A DNA stretch of 64,000 nt from CAWKGV01 sp963849305 (GCA_963849305.1 CAWKGV010000001.1:62001-126000); one strand, 5' to 3'; positions 9,222 through 18,726 are shown, counted from the first letter of the stretch. Notes: generated by a model not told the origin, from the letters alone. Numbers and translations: made by a program.

Positions 9222-10192
9222 CGATCCCCGCCGCTCTCCCCTCCCCCCAACCCCCTCCCGCAAGGGGAGGGGGAGATCAGCGTCCCCTCCCCTTGCGGGA
9301 GGGGGTTGGGGGAGGGGTCGGGCACACGCTCCGCCTGCGCCTGCGCAATCGCGGCCTCGATGGCGTGACGCTTCTGGTGCTCCCGGCGGGACTGTTCGTG
9401 CTCGCCCTGTTCGTCTATCCGTTCCTTTACGGCCTGTTCCTCTCGTTCACGCCCAAGCAGGGCGGCGCGCTCGCCAACTACGCCAAGTTCTTCGCCGAGC
9501 CGTTCCTTTACAGCACGATCGGCAAGACGCTGCTGCTCGCCGTCCCGGTCACGGCGCTGAACGTCGCGGCCTCCATCCCCGTCGCGCTCCGCGTGCGCCT
9601 GATGCGCCGGCAGCGGTTGCTGACCACCATCCTGGTGGTGCCGATCACCCTCGGCACCGTGCTGGTGGCCGAGGGGCTGCTCACGTATCTTGGCCCGCGC
9701 GGCTGGCTCAACCGCGTGCTGATCGAGCTGGGCCTGGTGCAGCACCCGATCCGGCTGGTTCACAACTATTGGGGCGTGTTCCTGTCGCTGGTCATCACCG
9801 GCTTTCCGTTCACCTTCCTGCTCACCCTTTCCTACGTCACCGGCATCGACCCCAGGCTGGAGCAGGCCGGCGCGGTGCTCGGCGCGCGGGCACGGACACG
9901 GTTCGCCCGCATCCTGCTGCCGCTGCTGGTGCCAGGGCTGACGATCACGCTCGCGCTGTCGTTCGTGCAGGCGTTCGCGGTGTTTCCTTCGGCGATCCTG
10001 CTCGGCGCTCCGGCCGGCCCGACGCGGGTTATTTCGATCGCCGCCTATCAAGCGGCGTTCGAGCAATACGACTACTCGCTCGCCTCGGCGATCGCGATGC
10101 TGATGGCGGGCGTGCAGGTGGTGATCGTGCTGGTGCTGCTCGGCTTGCAGGGTCTCGCGTATCGAGGCCCGGCCGCGAGCGGGAAGGGCTGA
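9218..10192 (+). CDS. ABC transporter permease 1, N-terminus made by a palindromic repeat
   Basis: This is an inner-membrane permease of the importer, 324 residues with about six membrane segments and the EAA loop (QAGAVLGARAR...LLPLL) that contacts the ATPase. The ATG at 9218 overlaps the ATPase stop. Residues about 7-34 (LPSPQPPPARGGG...PLREGVGGG) are encoded by an 80-bp palindrome at 9238-9317 and are not permease-like; the conserved part begins at LRLRLRNRGLDGV. A later start would avoid this segment, but no good ribosome site was seen. Either the permease tolerates an added tail or translation begins downstream. Confidence 0.88.
   Translation: MTIPAALPSPQPPPARGGGDQRPLPLREGVGGGVGHTLRLRLRNRGLDGVTLLVLPAGLFVLALFVYPFLYGLFLSFTPKQGGALANYAKFFAEPFLYSTIGKTLLLAVPVTALNVAASIPVALRVRLMRRQRLLTTILVVPITLGTVLVAEGLLTYLGPRGWLNRVLIELGLVQHPIRLVHNYWGVFLSLVITGFPFTFLLTLSYVTGIDPRLEQAGAVLGARARTRFARILLPLLVPGLTITLALSFVQAFAVFPSAILLGAPAGPTRVISIAAYQAAFEQYDYSLASAIAMLMAGVQVVIVLVLLGLQGLAYRGPAASGKG
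9238..9317. repeat. GC-rich palindromic repeat inside a permease gene
   Basis: Two arms of about 34 bases (9238-9271 and 9284-9317) are near-perfect reverse complements: CCCCTCCCCC(C)AACCCCCTC... on the left and its complement on the right, with a one-base difference in a C run and a 12-base centre. A related half-element lies at 52449-52487. This looks like a dispersed extragenic palindrome that has landed within the 5' end of a reading frame. Confidence 0.85.
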
Positions 10193-10197
10193 GGCCG

Positions 10198-11028
10198 ATG
10201 CAGCGCGAGGTCTCCGCGGGCGAGCGCGCCTGGGTGTTCTCGGTCTGGGCGATTGTCGCGTTCTTCGTGCTCAACCTGATCGCGATGGTGGCGAGCGTGG
10301 TGGTCGATTCGTTCGGCACCCGCTGGTTCGCGACCTGGCTGCCCGCCGGTTACACCGGGCGCTGGTACTCGATGGTCTGGAACGAGTTCCAGCTTCCCGC
10401 GATCCTGATCGTGACGGTCGAGGTGGTGGGCGCCGTGGTGCTGATCGCCGGGCTGATCGGCGTGCCGGCCGCCTATGCGATGGCGCGGCGCGACTTTCCC
10501 GGCAAGCGGGCGATGATGCTGCTGTTCCTGCTGCCGCTGCTGGTGCCGCCGATCACCTACGGCATCCCGCTCGCGACCGTGCTCTATCAGGCGCATCTCG
10601 CCGGCACGGTCTGGGGCGTGATCCTAGCCAATTTGGTGCCCACGGTGCCGTTCGTGATCCTGATCATGATCCCGTTCATCGAGCAAATCGACCCGCGTGT
10701 GGAGGCCGCCGCCCGCGTGTTCGGCGCCGGCATGGGCCGGCTGTTCGCCCAGGTGCTGCTGCCGCTGCTCATGCCGGGCATCCTGGCCGCGCTGTTGCTG
10801 GTGCTGGTGCGCACGATCGCGATGTTCGAGCTGACCTTCCTCACCGCCGGCCCGACCAGCCAAACACTCGTGGTCGCGCTCTATTATGCGGTGTTCGCTG
10901 CCGGCGTCCGCCCGCAGCAATCGATCGACGCGATGGCGGTGGTCTATATGGTCACCACTTTGGTTTGGCTGCTGGTCACGCTGCGCTTCGTCAATCCCAC
11001 GCAAATCGTCGGGCGCGCGAAGCGGTGA
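10198..11028 (+). CDS. ABC transporter permease 2
   Basis: Second membrane subunit of the importer, 276 residues, six predicted membrane helices and an EAA-type loop (EAAARVFGAGMGRLF, then LLPLLMPG). The ATG at 10198 follows the first permease's stop by 5 bases. PotC/ThiP-like permeases have this length. The gene ends at 11028, overlapping the start of the DUF1275 gene by GTGA, so all five genes 6975-11747 are probably one transcript. Confidence 0.92.
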   Translation: MQREVSAGERAWVFSVWAIVAFFVLNLIAMVASVVVDSFGTRWFATWLPAGYTGRWYSMVWNEFQLPAILIVTVEVVGAVVLIAGLIGVPAAYAMARRDFPGKRAMMLLFLLPLLVPPITYGIPLATVLYQAHLAGTVWGVILANLVPTVPFVILIMIPFIEQIDPRVEAAARVFGAGMGRLFAQVLLPLLMPGILAALLLVLVRTIAMFELTFLTAGPTSQTLVVALYYAVFAAGVRPQQSIDAMAVVYMVTTLVWLLVTLRFVNPTQIVGRAKR

Positions 11029-11747
11029 CATTGGGCGAGGCCTCTGGTGCGCGCAGCCGCTCGGGTGGACAGGATGTTGTTTGCGGCCTGCTGACCCTTA
11101 CCGCCGGCAGTATCGACGCCTTGAGCTTTCTCGGGCTCGACGTCTTCACCTCCGCGATGAGCGGCAACGCCATCCTATTGGGGCTCGCCCTCGGCCAAGG
11201 TCGACTGATCGAGGCATCGCGCTCCGGCGCGGCATTCCTCGGCTACATGCTGGGAGTCGCGGCAGCGCGGGTGGCCGGCCTGCCGACCGGCCCGTCGGCA
11301 ATCGGCTGGTCGCCTGTTGTGCGCGTGCTGTCGCTGGAGGCATTGCTGCTCGCTGCCTTCGCCGGGCTTTGGCTGGCTTGTCATGTGACGCTGATGCCGG
11401 CCGCTTCGGTCTACGCGCTGATCCTGCTCGCCGCGATTCCGATGGGACTGCAAGGCGCCGTGGGCCGCCATCTTAATTTGCCGGGAATTACCACGGTCGT
11501 CTTCACCAGCACGCTGACAGCGATCGTCGGCACGCTCGCGGATGCCGCGCTGGCGCGCCCGCCGCGCCGGGTGAGCTGGCAGACCGGGCGGCAGATCGTG
11601 ATATTCGTTCTCTATGTGGCGAGCGCCGCGCTGACCGGATTGCTGACGCGGTGGGTGTTGCCGGCGCTGGCGGTCATGCCGCTCGCATTTCAGCTCCTCG
11701 GCTGCATTTGCGCCCGCGCGCAGCGGGGGGCGCCGTGCTCGGATTGA
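11025..11747 (+). CDS. DUF1275 (YoaK-like) membrane protein
   Basis: A 240-residue integral membrane protein with about six hydrophobic helices. The opening CGLLTLTAGSIDALSFLGL and FTSAMSGNAILLGLA are typical of the DUF1275/YoaK family, whose function is not established. The GTG at 11025 overlaps the permease stop, suggesting translational coupling to the ABC operon. Its inclusion there may reflect a transport-related role, but that is inference only. Confidence 0.85.
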   Translation: MTLGEASGARSRSGGQDVVCGLLTLTAGSIDALSFLGLDVFTSAMSGNAILLGLALGQGRLIEASRSGAAFLGYMLGVAAARVAGLPTGPSAIGWSPVVRVLSLEALLLAAFAGLWLACHVTLMPAASVYALILLAAIPMGLQGAVGRHLNLPGITTVVFTSTLTAIVGTLADAALARPPRRVSWQTGRQIVIFVLYVASAALTGLLTRWVLPALAVMPLAFQLLGCICARAQRGAPCSD

Positions 11748-11810
11748 TGCGCTTATGCGTGGCACGAAATCGTACCGATCGGATTTGATTGATGACGTCC
11801 ACCTCCCGCC

Positions 11811-11919
11811 GTCATCCTCGGCGAATGCCGAGGATCCACGACTTGCTTCGTCGCCACGGTGGGGAAGTCGTGGATGGTCGGCCTCCGCCGACCATGGCGA
11901 CGAGAGGTCGAAACCAAGG
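11811..11919. repeat. Dispersed palindromic element, family A, copy 1
   Basis: The element begins GTCATCCTCGGCGAATGCC and contains three nested hairpins: CCTCGGC/GCCGAGG, ATCCACGACTT/AAGTCGTGGAT, and GGTCGGC/GCCGACC. A shared tail (CGACGAGAGGTCG...CCAAGG) follows to about 11919. Copies are at 21570-21678, 23453-23490 (left half) and 26613-26715. This copy is intergenic, between the DUF1275 gene and the ALS-like gene; nothing else is recognised in that gap. Confidence 0.9.
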
Positions 11920-11960
11920 CGCGTTGGTATCATATCAGAACATCTGTCATCGGCATCATA

Positions 11961-13500
11961 TCACACCACCAGCTCGATCAGAAACGGCCCCTTGCTGCGC
12001 AGCGATTGCGCGAACAAATCCGCGAACCGCTCGCAGCTCTCCGCCCGCGCCGCTTCGACGCCCATGCCCTGCGCCAGTAGCTGCCAATCGAGGTCGGGAT
12101 TGCCGAGATCCATCATGTCGAGGGCGGTCCGGCCGGGATTGGCCCCGACATTGGCCAGCTCGCCCAATAGGATCTGATACTTGCGATTGGAGAAGATCAC
12201 CGTCGTCACGTCCAGCCGCTCGCGCGCCTGGGTCCATAGCGCCTGCAAGGTGTACATCGCCGACCCGTCGGCTTGCAGGTTGATTACCCGCCGCCCTGGC
12301 GCGCCCATCGCGGCGCCGGTCGCGAGCGGCGGGCCGCCGCCGATCGCGCCGCCCGTCACCTGCAACCAGTCATGCGGCGGGGCTACATAGGTCGCCGGAA
12401 AGAAGCCCCGCCCGAACGTCACCGCCTCATCGGCGATCACCGCGTTCTCCGGCATCAGCGCCGCCAATGTCCGCGCCACGCTTTCCGGGGTTCAGTGCGC
12501 CGCGCCCAGGTTCCGGCTGCGGTCCCGGATCGGGCAGCGGCGCGGCAGGCGCGCCAAGCTCGTCGGCCAGCCGGGCAAGCGCGTCGCACCCATCCTGCTC
12601 GGGCCTCGCCAGGATGTGCAGCTCCGCCTCCGGCGGCATCGGGGTGCCCGGCTTGCCGGGATAGGCGAAGAAGATCACCGGCTTGCGGGCGCCCACAAGG
12701 ATGACGTGGCGGAATGGCGCCAGCGCCGCCACCGCGTGATCGACCGGATAGGGGATGCGGTTGAGCGGCACCCGCCCGCGTCCGCGCGCCACCCGTCCAT
12801 TGGAGCCGCCCGCCATCAGCTTCGCGCCGGTGCGCGCGGCGATCCGGTGCGCAAGCTCCAGCCCCTCGACCCGCAGCGTCTCCCCGCCCAGCAGTAGCAG
12901 CGTGGGCTCGCCTTTGCGCAGCACCTCGGCCGCCTCGCGCACCTGATGAGGGTCGGAGCGCGGCCGTGCGGGGATTGGCAGAGCCTCGCCGGTCATCCCG
13001 CCCTCGGTCCAGGCGGTATCGGCCGGCAGGATCAAGGTGGCGATCTGGCCGGGCGCCGTGCGCGCCGCCTGCACCGCCACCGCCGCATCGCGCCCCACGG
13101 TCGCGGCCGACGTGGCCGTGCGCACCCAGCCGGAAACCGGCCGCGCCCACCCCTCGGTATCAGCGGTGAGGGGCGCATCGAGCGGACGGTGATAGGTCGC
13201 TTGGTCGCCCACGATGTTCACGATCGGCGTCGATGCGCGGCGCGCGTTGTGCAAATTGGCGAGCCCGTTCGCCAGCCCCGGCCCGCAATGCAGCAGGGTC
13301 GCCGCCGGCCGGCCCGCCATCCGCGCATATCCGTCCGCCGCCCCCGTCACCACGCCCTCGAACAGCCCGAGCACGCAATGCATTCCCGGAATACGGTCCA
13401 GTGCGGCGACGAAATGCATCTCGGAGGTGCCGGGATTGGCGAAGCAGGTGTCGATCCCGCTCGCGAGGAGCGTATGGACAAGGGATTCGGCGCCGTTCAT
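11961..13500 (-). pseudogene. TPP-dependent acetolactate synthase-like gene, frameshifted
   Basis: Together the two frames encode a roughly 514-residue thiamine-diphosphate enzyme annotated in many relatives as acetolactate synthase large subunit and close to benzoylformate decarboxylase. Residues from 13500 inward contain the TPP-activating Glu48 in FEGVVTGAADGYARM and the central domain. Near 12485-12490 (a CCGGGG run on the plus strand) the frame shifts by one base: the first frame reads LNPGKRGAD, while the expected LNPES-VARTLAALMPE continues in another frame to 11961. The C-terminal part holds the TPP-binding motif ADGSAMYTL...FSN. One extra base restores or breaks the gene, so it is a recent pseudogene or a sequence error. 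Confidence 0.85.
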
Positions 13501-13644
13501 GCGGCTATGCTCCGGTGTTGCACTCACGGCCGAGATTGCGCGTGCCACCGCTCCGGGGCAACCGGGGTCCCCTCGCGGCCGGGTTGCGCCTAAGCCCGCA
13601 GGCTGCGCAGGATCGGCCGGAGCGAATGAACGGAGCCGCCGCGA

Positions 13645-14652
13645 ATGCACTTGACGGTCCTTTATCCTGAAAAGCTTTACGACGATGACAGCACCGAGCG
13701 GCGCATTTTTGGGTCCGGCATTCGGGTGGTAATGCGTGACACGATGACGCTCGCGGAGGTTTCGGACGAGGACTGCGCGACGGCCGATGGGCTGATGATC
13801 CTGCGTCAGCGCGTCTCGACCGCCGACTTCGCGCGCTTCTCCCGGCTGCGCGTGGTGGTGCGGATGGGCGTCGGCTACGACAGCATCGACCGCAAGGCCG
13901 CCGCCGAACGGCGCGTGATGGTCTGCAACGTGCCGGATTACGGCACCACCGAGGTCGCCGATCACGCCCTGGCGCTGGCGCTCGCACTCCGTCGCGGCCT
14001 GCTGTTGCACCACGAATGGCAGCGGCGCGACCCACCGGCGCCTTGGGGGTCGGTCTTCGACCCGCTGATCCGCCGCTCCGGCGTGCAGACCTTCGGCATC
14101 GTCGGGCTCGGCCGGATCGGCACCGCCGTCGCGCTGCGCGCCAAGGCGTTCGGGTTCCGGGTGGTGTTCTACGATCCGTTTCGACCGAACGGCGCCGAAC
14201 TGGCGCTCGGCATCGAACGAGCGACGGTCCTCGAAGACCTGCTGCGCCAAACCGACACCCTTTCGATCCACGCCCCGCTCACGGCGGAGACGCGCGGGAT
14301 GCTCGACCGGAACGAGCTGGGTCTGCTGCCGCCAGGCGCGGTGGTGGTGAACACCGCGCGCGGGGCGATCATCGACATCGACGCGCTGGCGGCGCTGCTG
14401 AAGCAAGGCCAACTCGCCGGCGTTGGGCTCGACGTGGTGCCGATCGAGCCGCCGGTCGAGCCGGTGCCCGAATTGATCCGCGCCTATCGCGCACGCGAGC
14501 CCTGGCTGGAGGGACGGCTCATCATCACCCCGCACTCCGCGTTCCACACCCCAGAGGCATGGGACGACATACGCGTGAAGGGCGCCGAGACCATGCGCGC
14601 CGCGCTGCTCGGGCCGCGCCCGCAGAACGTGATCGAGCCGGGGAGCGAGTGA
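13645..14652 (+). CDS. C-terminal-binding-protein type D-2-hydroxyacid dehydrogenase
   Basis: A 335-residue NAD-dependent dehydrogenase of the D-isomer 2-hydroxyacid family, CtBP subgroup. It has the Rossmann motif GLGRIG, the NTARG catalytic arginine segment, the Glu in VVPIEPPVEP and the catalytic His in TPHSAF. Reaction class is oxidation of a 2-hydroxyacid or reduction of a 2-oxoacid; the substrate is not evident. It is transcribed divergently from the broken ALS-like gene (144-base gap), and its stop overlaps the PPK2 start (TGATG). Confidence 0.9.
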   Translation: MHLTVLYPEKLYDDDSTERRIFGSGIRVVMRDTMTLAEVSDEDCATADGLMILRQRVSTADFARFSRLRVVVRMGVGYDSIDRKAAAERRVMVCNVPDYGTTEVADHALALALALRRGLLLHHEWQRRDPPAPWGSVFDPLIRRSGVQTFGIVGLGRIGTAVALRAKAFGFRVVFYDPFRPNGAELALGIERATVLEDLLRQTDTLSIHAPLTAETRGMLDRNELGLLPPGAVVVNTARGAIIDIDALAALLKQGQLAGVGLDVVPIEPPVEPVPELIRAYRAREPWLEGRLIITPHSAFHTPEAWDDIRVKGAETMRAALLGPRPQNVIEPGSE

Positions 14653-15575
14653 TGGCGACGGAACCTGCGCTGACGCTCGATCTGCCGGCCAAGCAGGTGC
14701 GCAAGATGCTGGACCGCTATCGCGTCACCAGCGGCAAGGGCTTCCGCCTGAAGGACCACGACCCCGCCGACGACGGCGGCAACGTGGTCGAGAAGGGCAA
14801 GGCCGACGCGCTGCTGACCGCCAGCGTGCAACGCCTGTCCGAGCTGCAAACGAAACTTTATGCCCAGGACCGCTGGTCGATGCTGTGCATGTTTCAGGCG
14901 CTCGACGCGGGCGGCAAGGACGGCACGATCAAGCACGTCATGACCGGGGTGAACCCGCAAGGCGTGCAGGTCACGAGCTTCAAGGTGCCGGGGCCGGAGG
15001 AGCTGGCGCACGACTTCCTCTGGCGCTCGGCACGCGCGCTGCCGGAGCGCGGACGCATCGGCATCTTCAACCGCAGTCATTACGAGGAGGTGCTGGTGGT
15101 CCGGGTCCACCCGGACCTGCTCGCGCGCCAGCGCCTGCCGAAGGAGGTGGTCGGCAAGAAACTATGGGACGAGCGGCTGGAGGCGATCGCGAGCTTCGAA
15201 CGGTATCTCTCGCGCCAGGGCACGGTGACCGTGAAGTTCTTCCTCAACATCTCCAAGGAAGAGCAGCGCCGGCGGTTCCTGAGCCGGCTCGACCAGCCGG
15301 AGAAGAACTGGAAGTTCACCCCGAGCGATCTCGCCGAGCGCGGCTTCTGGGACGACTACCAGAACGCCTATCAGGAGGCGATCGCCGCCACCGCCGCGCC
15401 CTACGCGCCCTGGTTCGTGGTGCCCGGGGACCGCAAATGGTTCTCCCATCTCGTGGTCAGCGCGGCGATGATCGAGGCGCTCGACCAGCTTGACCTCAGC
15501 TATCCGGAGGTGGACGCGCAGACGCGCGAGGCATTGGCGACGGCGCGCAAGCAGCTTGAAGCCGAGGAGCGGTAA
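14652..15575 (+). CDS. Polyphosphate kinase 2 family protein
   Basis: PPK2 enzymes transfer phosphate between polyphosphate and nucleotides in the cytoplasm. The 307-residue protein has the Walker A-like loop DAGGKDG (residues 85-91), then KVPGPEELAHDFLWR, FNRSHYEEVLVVRV and the lid-region FLNISKEEQRRRFLSRL, all typical of the short single-domain PPK2. The ATG at 14652 overlaps the upstream stop by TGATG. Whether it favours AMP, ADP or GDP cannot be told here. It converges with the HNH gene with a 6-base gap. Confidence 0.93.
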   Translation: MATEPALTLDLPAKQVRKMLDRYRVTSGKGFRLKDHDPADDGGNVVEKGKADALLTASVQRLSELQTKLYAQDRWSMLCMFQALDAGGKDGTIKHVMTGVNPQGVQVTSFKVPGPEELAHDFLWRSARALPERGRIGIFNRSHYEEVLVVRVHPDLLARQRLPKEVVGKKLWDERLEAIASFERYLSRQGTVTVKFFLNISKEEQRRRFLSRLDQPEKNWKFTPSDLAERGFWDDYQNAYQEAIAATAAPYAPWFVVPGDRKWFSHLVVSAAMIEALDQLDLSYPEVDAQTREALATARKQLEAEER

Positions 15576-15581
15576 GATGAC

Positions 15582-16571
15582 TTACTGAGTTATGCGCCTG
15601 GCTACGTCCATCTCGATATGGGTTACTGCATGACATGTCGGGCAAAGAAGCGCAAAATCGCTAATCGTAGTCAAAACGATCGTGCGGCTTGGCGGGATCA
15701 AATGGTGAGCGTGGAGGAGGGATCCTAATTTAGCCCCTGGTATGTGCGCCAGGATGGAGGACGGATCTAGTTGGCACCTATCACAGATGAAGCGTCCTGC
15801 ACGCCTCCGACTACGCTTGAACTGATGAGCAAGATAGGCGCATCGCTTTCGCACGATAACCTTACGTTCCTCGGGCATTCCCTCCCAAGCCGTAAGGTGG
15901 CTCAAGTCCTTCCCAATTTCTCGGATAACTTCATTTGGAATCTCGCTACCGTCTGCCTTTTCGGCATCCAGCCGTTCTACAAGCTCCGAATGTCGAACTG
16001 AAAGCGGCTCGATTTGAAGATCCGCTATTGCTTGGCGTGCTTCATCAGGCAGTGGGCGCAGCAAGCGGTCGGCGTGCGCGAACAAATGTAGATAGAGTTC
16101 GTCCCCAAAAGCTTGGCTTGCGTGTGGGGCGCTTACTATTCTGTAACTCTCAATAATCGGAAATGCCACAGACCAGCGCCATCGCTTTCCATTGCGGGAC
16201 CACAAATCCTGCAAGCGATCATATGCCGTTTTCCCCATGATCTCTTGCAATGGCAGAGCTGAGGACAATAGCTTATGCACAGCAATAAGCCGTCCGGCGA
16301 TAGCCGGATGCTCAGCCAATTCTCGTTGATAATCTGGGTCGCTTTCAAACCCGCTGTTAGGAGTTTCCCGTTTCTTACTAATATATTCAATGACATACCC
16401 GTTGCCAAACTGCCGCGCCACAGTATTTTGGCAACCAAGGCGCGCGGCTGTTGAGTCCTCCGTTGGCGTGAAACCAATGAAGTCTTGCGCCCGGATCCAA
16501 TCGCATTTTGCCGCGGTTATTGGGGCCGGCAAGTCTCTTATCGTACGCTCGCCTGCTAAAAGCGTGGACAT
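15582..16571 (-). CDS. HNH endonuclease domain protein in a low-GC island
   Basis: A 329-residue protein whose C-terminal region has an HNH nuclease layout: CDRCQ, then AHHLIPPS and LLCPTCHAVTH, with paired Cys ligands around the two His residues. The N-terminal two thirds is not recognised. The ATG at 16571 is preceded by AGAGGA; a TTG at 16604 would add 11 residues. Base composition here is visibly poorer in GC than both flanks, suggesting transfer. No methyltransferase or specificity gene is adjacent. It could be a solitary restriction-type or phage-defence nuclease, which is inference. Confidence 0.8.
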   Translation of the reverse strand: MSTLLAGERTIRDLPAPITAAKCDWIRAQDFIGFTPTEDSTAARLGCQNTVARQFGNGYVIEYISKKRETPNSGFESDPDYQRELAEHPAIAGRLIAVHKLLSSALPLQEIMGKTAYDRLQDLWSRNGKRWRWSVAFPIIESYRIVSAPHASQAFGDELYLHLFAHADRLLRPLPDEARQAIADLQIEPLSVRHSELVERLDAEKADGSEIPNEVIREIGKDLSHLTAWEGMPEERKVIVRKRCAYLAHQFKRSRRRAGRFICDRCQLDPSSILAHIPGAKLGSLLHAHHLIPPSRTIVLTTISDFALLCPTCHAVTHIEMDVARRITQ

Positions 16572-16699
16572 CGTTCCTCTGAGTAGCACAACTATGATGA
16601 GCAACCGATCCTATCACGAAACAAACCTGTCTGGCTATCGACCAGTTGCGCCTCCGCAGAACTTCTTCCATCTACCTACAAATAGGACGCGAGGCGAGC

Positions 16700-17530
16700 A
16701 TGGCCTTCCTGACCGAGCCCGAGCCCGAACGTGGCACGGTGCTGCCCGTGCTTCCCGGCATCAGCCGCATCGTCGCCGCCAATCCCGGGCCGATGACCTA
16801 TCACGGCACCAACACCTATCTGATCGAGACGCCGCACGGGCTGGTCGTGCTCGACCCCGGGCCGGACGAGCCTGCGCATGTCGATGCGGTGCTGCGCGCG
16901 ACCGGCGGCAAGGTCGATCTGATCCTGCTCTCGCATACCCATCACGACCATCTCGGCGCCGCCCCGGCGCTTCAGGCGGCGACGGGCGCGCTCACCGCCG
17001 GGTTCCGCGCTCCAGCCGTCGCAAGCTTCGACCCGGACATCAAGCTGGGCGATGGCGACGGCATCGCGGGCATGACAGCGATCTACACGCCCGGCCACGC
17101 CTCCGACCATCTCTGCTTTGCGCTGCAAGGCCAGGACGGCGCTGCCGTGCTGTTCAGCGCCGATCATGTGATGTCGTGGAACACGTCCGTGGTGAACCCG
17201 CCGGATGGCGACATGCGGGCCTATTTCGCCAGCCTCAAGCGCGTGCTCGACCGCGTCGACGATGTGTTCCTGCCCGGCCACGGCCCCAGCTTGCCCAATC
17301 CGCGCCGCCTCGCCCGCGCGCTACTGTTTCACCGGATGGAGCGGGAGCGGGAAGTCCAGGCCGCGCTGGCCGAAGGCCCCGCGACGATTTCCGCGGTTCG
17401 GGACAAGCTCTACGCGCAGGTTGATCCCCGCCTGCATCGCGCCGCCGAGCGCAATGTGCTCGCGCATGTCCTGAAGCTGCAAGCCGACGGCAAGGTGACG
17501 CGCGATGGGGAGCTGTGGCGGCTGGTTTGA
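16700..17530 (+). CDS. MBL-fold metallo-hydrolase, LACTB2-like
   Basis: A 276-residue hydrolase with the zinc motif H79-T-H81-H82-D83-H84, a later GHASDH His and the ADH metal-bridging Asp in FSADHVM, followed by GHGPSL. The last 60 residues look like the winged-helix extension typical of LACTB2-type proteins, which act as endoribonucleases or thioester/lactone hydrolases. GAGG at 16691-16694 sets the ATG at 16700. The P450 gene follows after 14 bases, so the two are probably cotranscribed. Confidence 0.9.
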   Translation: MAFLTEPEPERGTVLPVLPGISRIVAANPGPMTYHGTNTYLIETPHGLVVLDPGPDEPAHVDAVLRATGGKVDLILLSHTHHDHLGAAPALQAATGALTAGFRAPAVASFDPDIKLGDGDGIAGMTAIYTPGHASDHLCFALQGQDGAAVLFSADHVMSWNTSVVNPPDGDMRAYFASLKRVLDRVDDVFLPGHGPSLPNPRRLARALLFHRMEREREVQAALAEGPATISAVRDKLYAQVDPRLHRAAERNVLAHVLKLQADGKVTRDGELWRLV

Positions 17531-17544
17531 AAGGAGCGGCCCCG

Positions 17545-18726
17545 ATGACCGTGCCGACCCTGGACCTCGACCCGTTCTCGGCCGAGTATTTCGAAAATCC
17601 GTTCCCGGCGCAGGAGGCGATGCGCGAGGCCGGCCCGGTCGTCCGCCTGTCCCGCTACGATATTTGGGCGGTCGCGCGCTACGAGCAGGTCCATGCGGTG
17701 CTCTCCGATTGGCAGACCTTCTCCTCGGCGCGCGGGGTTGGCTTGTCGGACTTCAAGACGGAGAAGCCGTGGCGGTTGCCGAGCCTGGTGCTCGAGACCG
17801 ACCCGCCGCTGCATGACCGCACGCGCAAGGTGCTGGACCGGGTGCTCTCGCCCGCCGCCATGCGCCGGCTACGCGCTGGTTTCGCCGAAGCGGCGGAGGC
17901 GCTGATCGATAAGCTGGTCGCGCGTGAAACATTCGATGCGATCACCGATATCGCGGAGGCATTCCCGCTCTCGGTGTTCCCCACCGCGGTCGGGATGCCG
18001 CCCGAGAACCGCCGCTACCTGCTGCCATACGGCAACATGGTGTTCAACTCCTTCGGCCCGCGCAACGTCTTCTTCGAGACGGCGGTCGCGGACGCCGAGC
18101 CGGTCGTGGCCTGGGTGCAAGCGCAGTCGCAGCGCGACACGCTCACGCCCGGCAGCTTCGGCGCCGAGGTCCATGCCGCGCCGGAACTCACGCCCGAGGA
18201 GGCGCCGCTGGTGGTTCGCTCGCTGCTCACCGCGGGCGTCGATACCACCGTGAGCGGGCTCGGGGCCGCGATCTTCTGCCTCGCCCGGTTTCCCGAGCAG
18301 TTCCAGCGCCTGCGCGAAAACCCGAGCCTGGCCCGCGCGGCGTTCGAGGAAGCGGTTCGCTACGAATCACCCGTGCAGACGTTCTTCCGCACCACCACGC
18401 GCGCGACCGACATCGGCTGCCAAGAGATCGGCGAGGGCGAGAAGCTGCTGATGTTCCTCGGTGCCGCAAACCGCGACCCGCGTCGCTGGGAGCAGCCGGA
18501 CGAGTACGACATCGACCGCCGCAACGCCGGACATGTCGGCTTCGGCAGCGGCATTCACGCCTGCGTCGGCCAGGTGCTGGCCCGGCTCGAAGGCGAGGTG
18601 GTGCTCTCGGCGCTCGCGCGGAAAGCCGCGAGCATCGAGATCACCGGCCCGGTCACGCGCCGCCTTAACAACACGCTACGCGGACTGGCCAGCTTGCCGG
18701 TGCGGCTGGAGCCGGCGGCAATCTAA
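17545..18726 (+). CDS. Cytochrome P450
   Basis: A 393-residue soluble bacterial P450. It has the oxygen-activating I-helix LTAGVDTTVSG, the ExxR salt bridge (Glu269-Arg272 in EEAVRYESP) and the heme loop GFGSGIHACVG with the thiolate Cys340. AAGGAG at 17531-17536 sets the ATG. No ferredoxin or reductase gene is adjacent, so redox partners must be elsewhere. The substrate is unknown. Confidence 0.95.
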   Translation: MTVPTLDLDPFSAEYFENPFPAQEAMREAGPVVRLSRYDIWAVARYEQVHAVLSDWQTFSSARGVGLSDFKTEKPWRLPSLVLETDPPLHDRTRKVLDRVLSPAAMRRLRAGFAEAAEALIDKLVARETFDAITDIAEAFPLSVFPTAVGMPPENRRYLLPYGNMVFNSFGPRNVFFETAVADAEPVVAWVQAQSQRDTLTPGSFGAEVHAAPELTPEEAPLVVRSLLTAGVDTTVSGLGAAIFCLARFPEQFQRLRENPSLARAAFEEAVRYESPVQTFFRTTTRATDIGCQEIGEGEKLLMFLGAANRDPRRWEQPDEYDIDRRNAGHVGFGSGIHACVGQVLARLEGEVVLSALARKAASIEITGPVTRRLNNTLRGLASLPVRLEPAAI

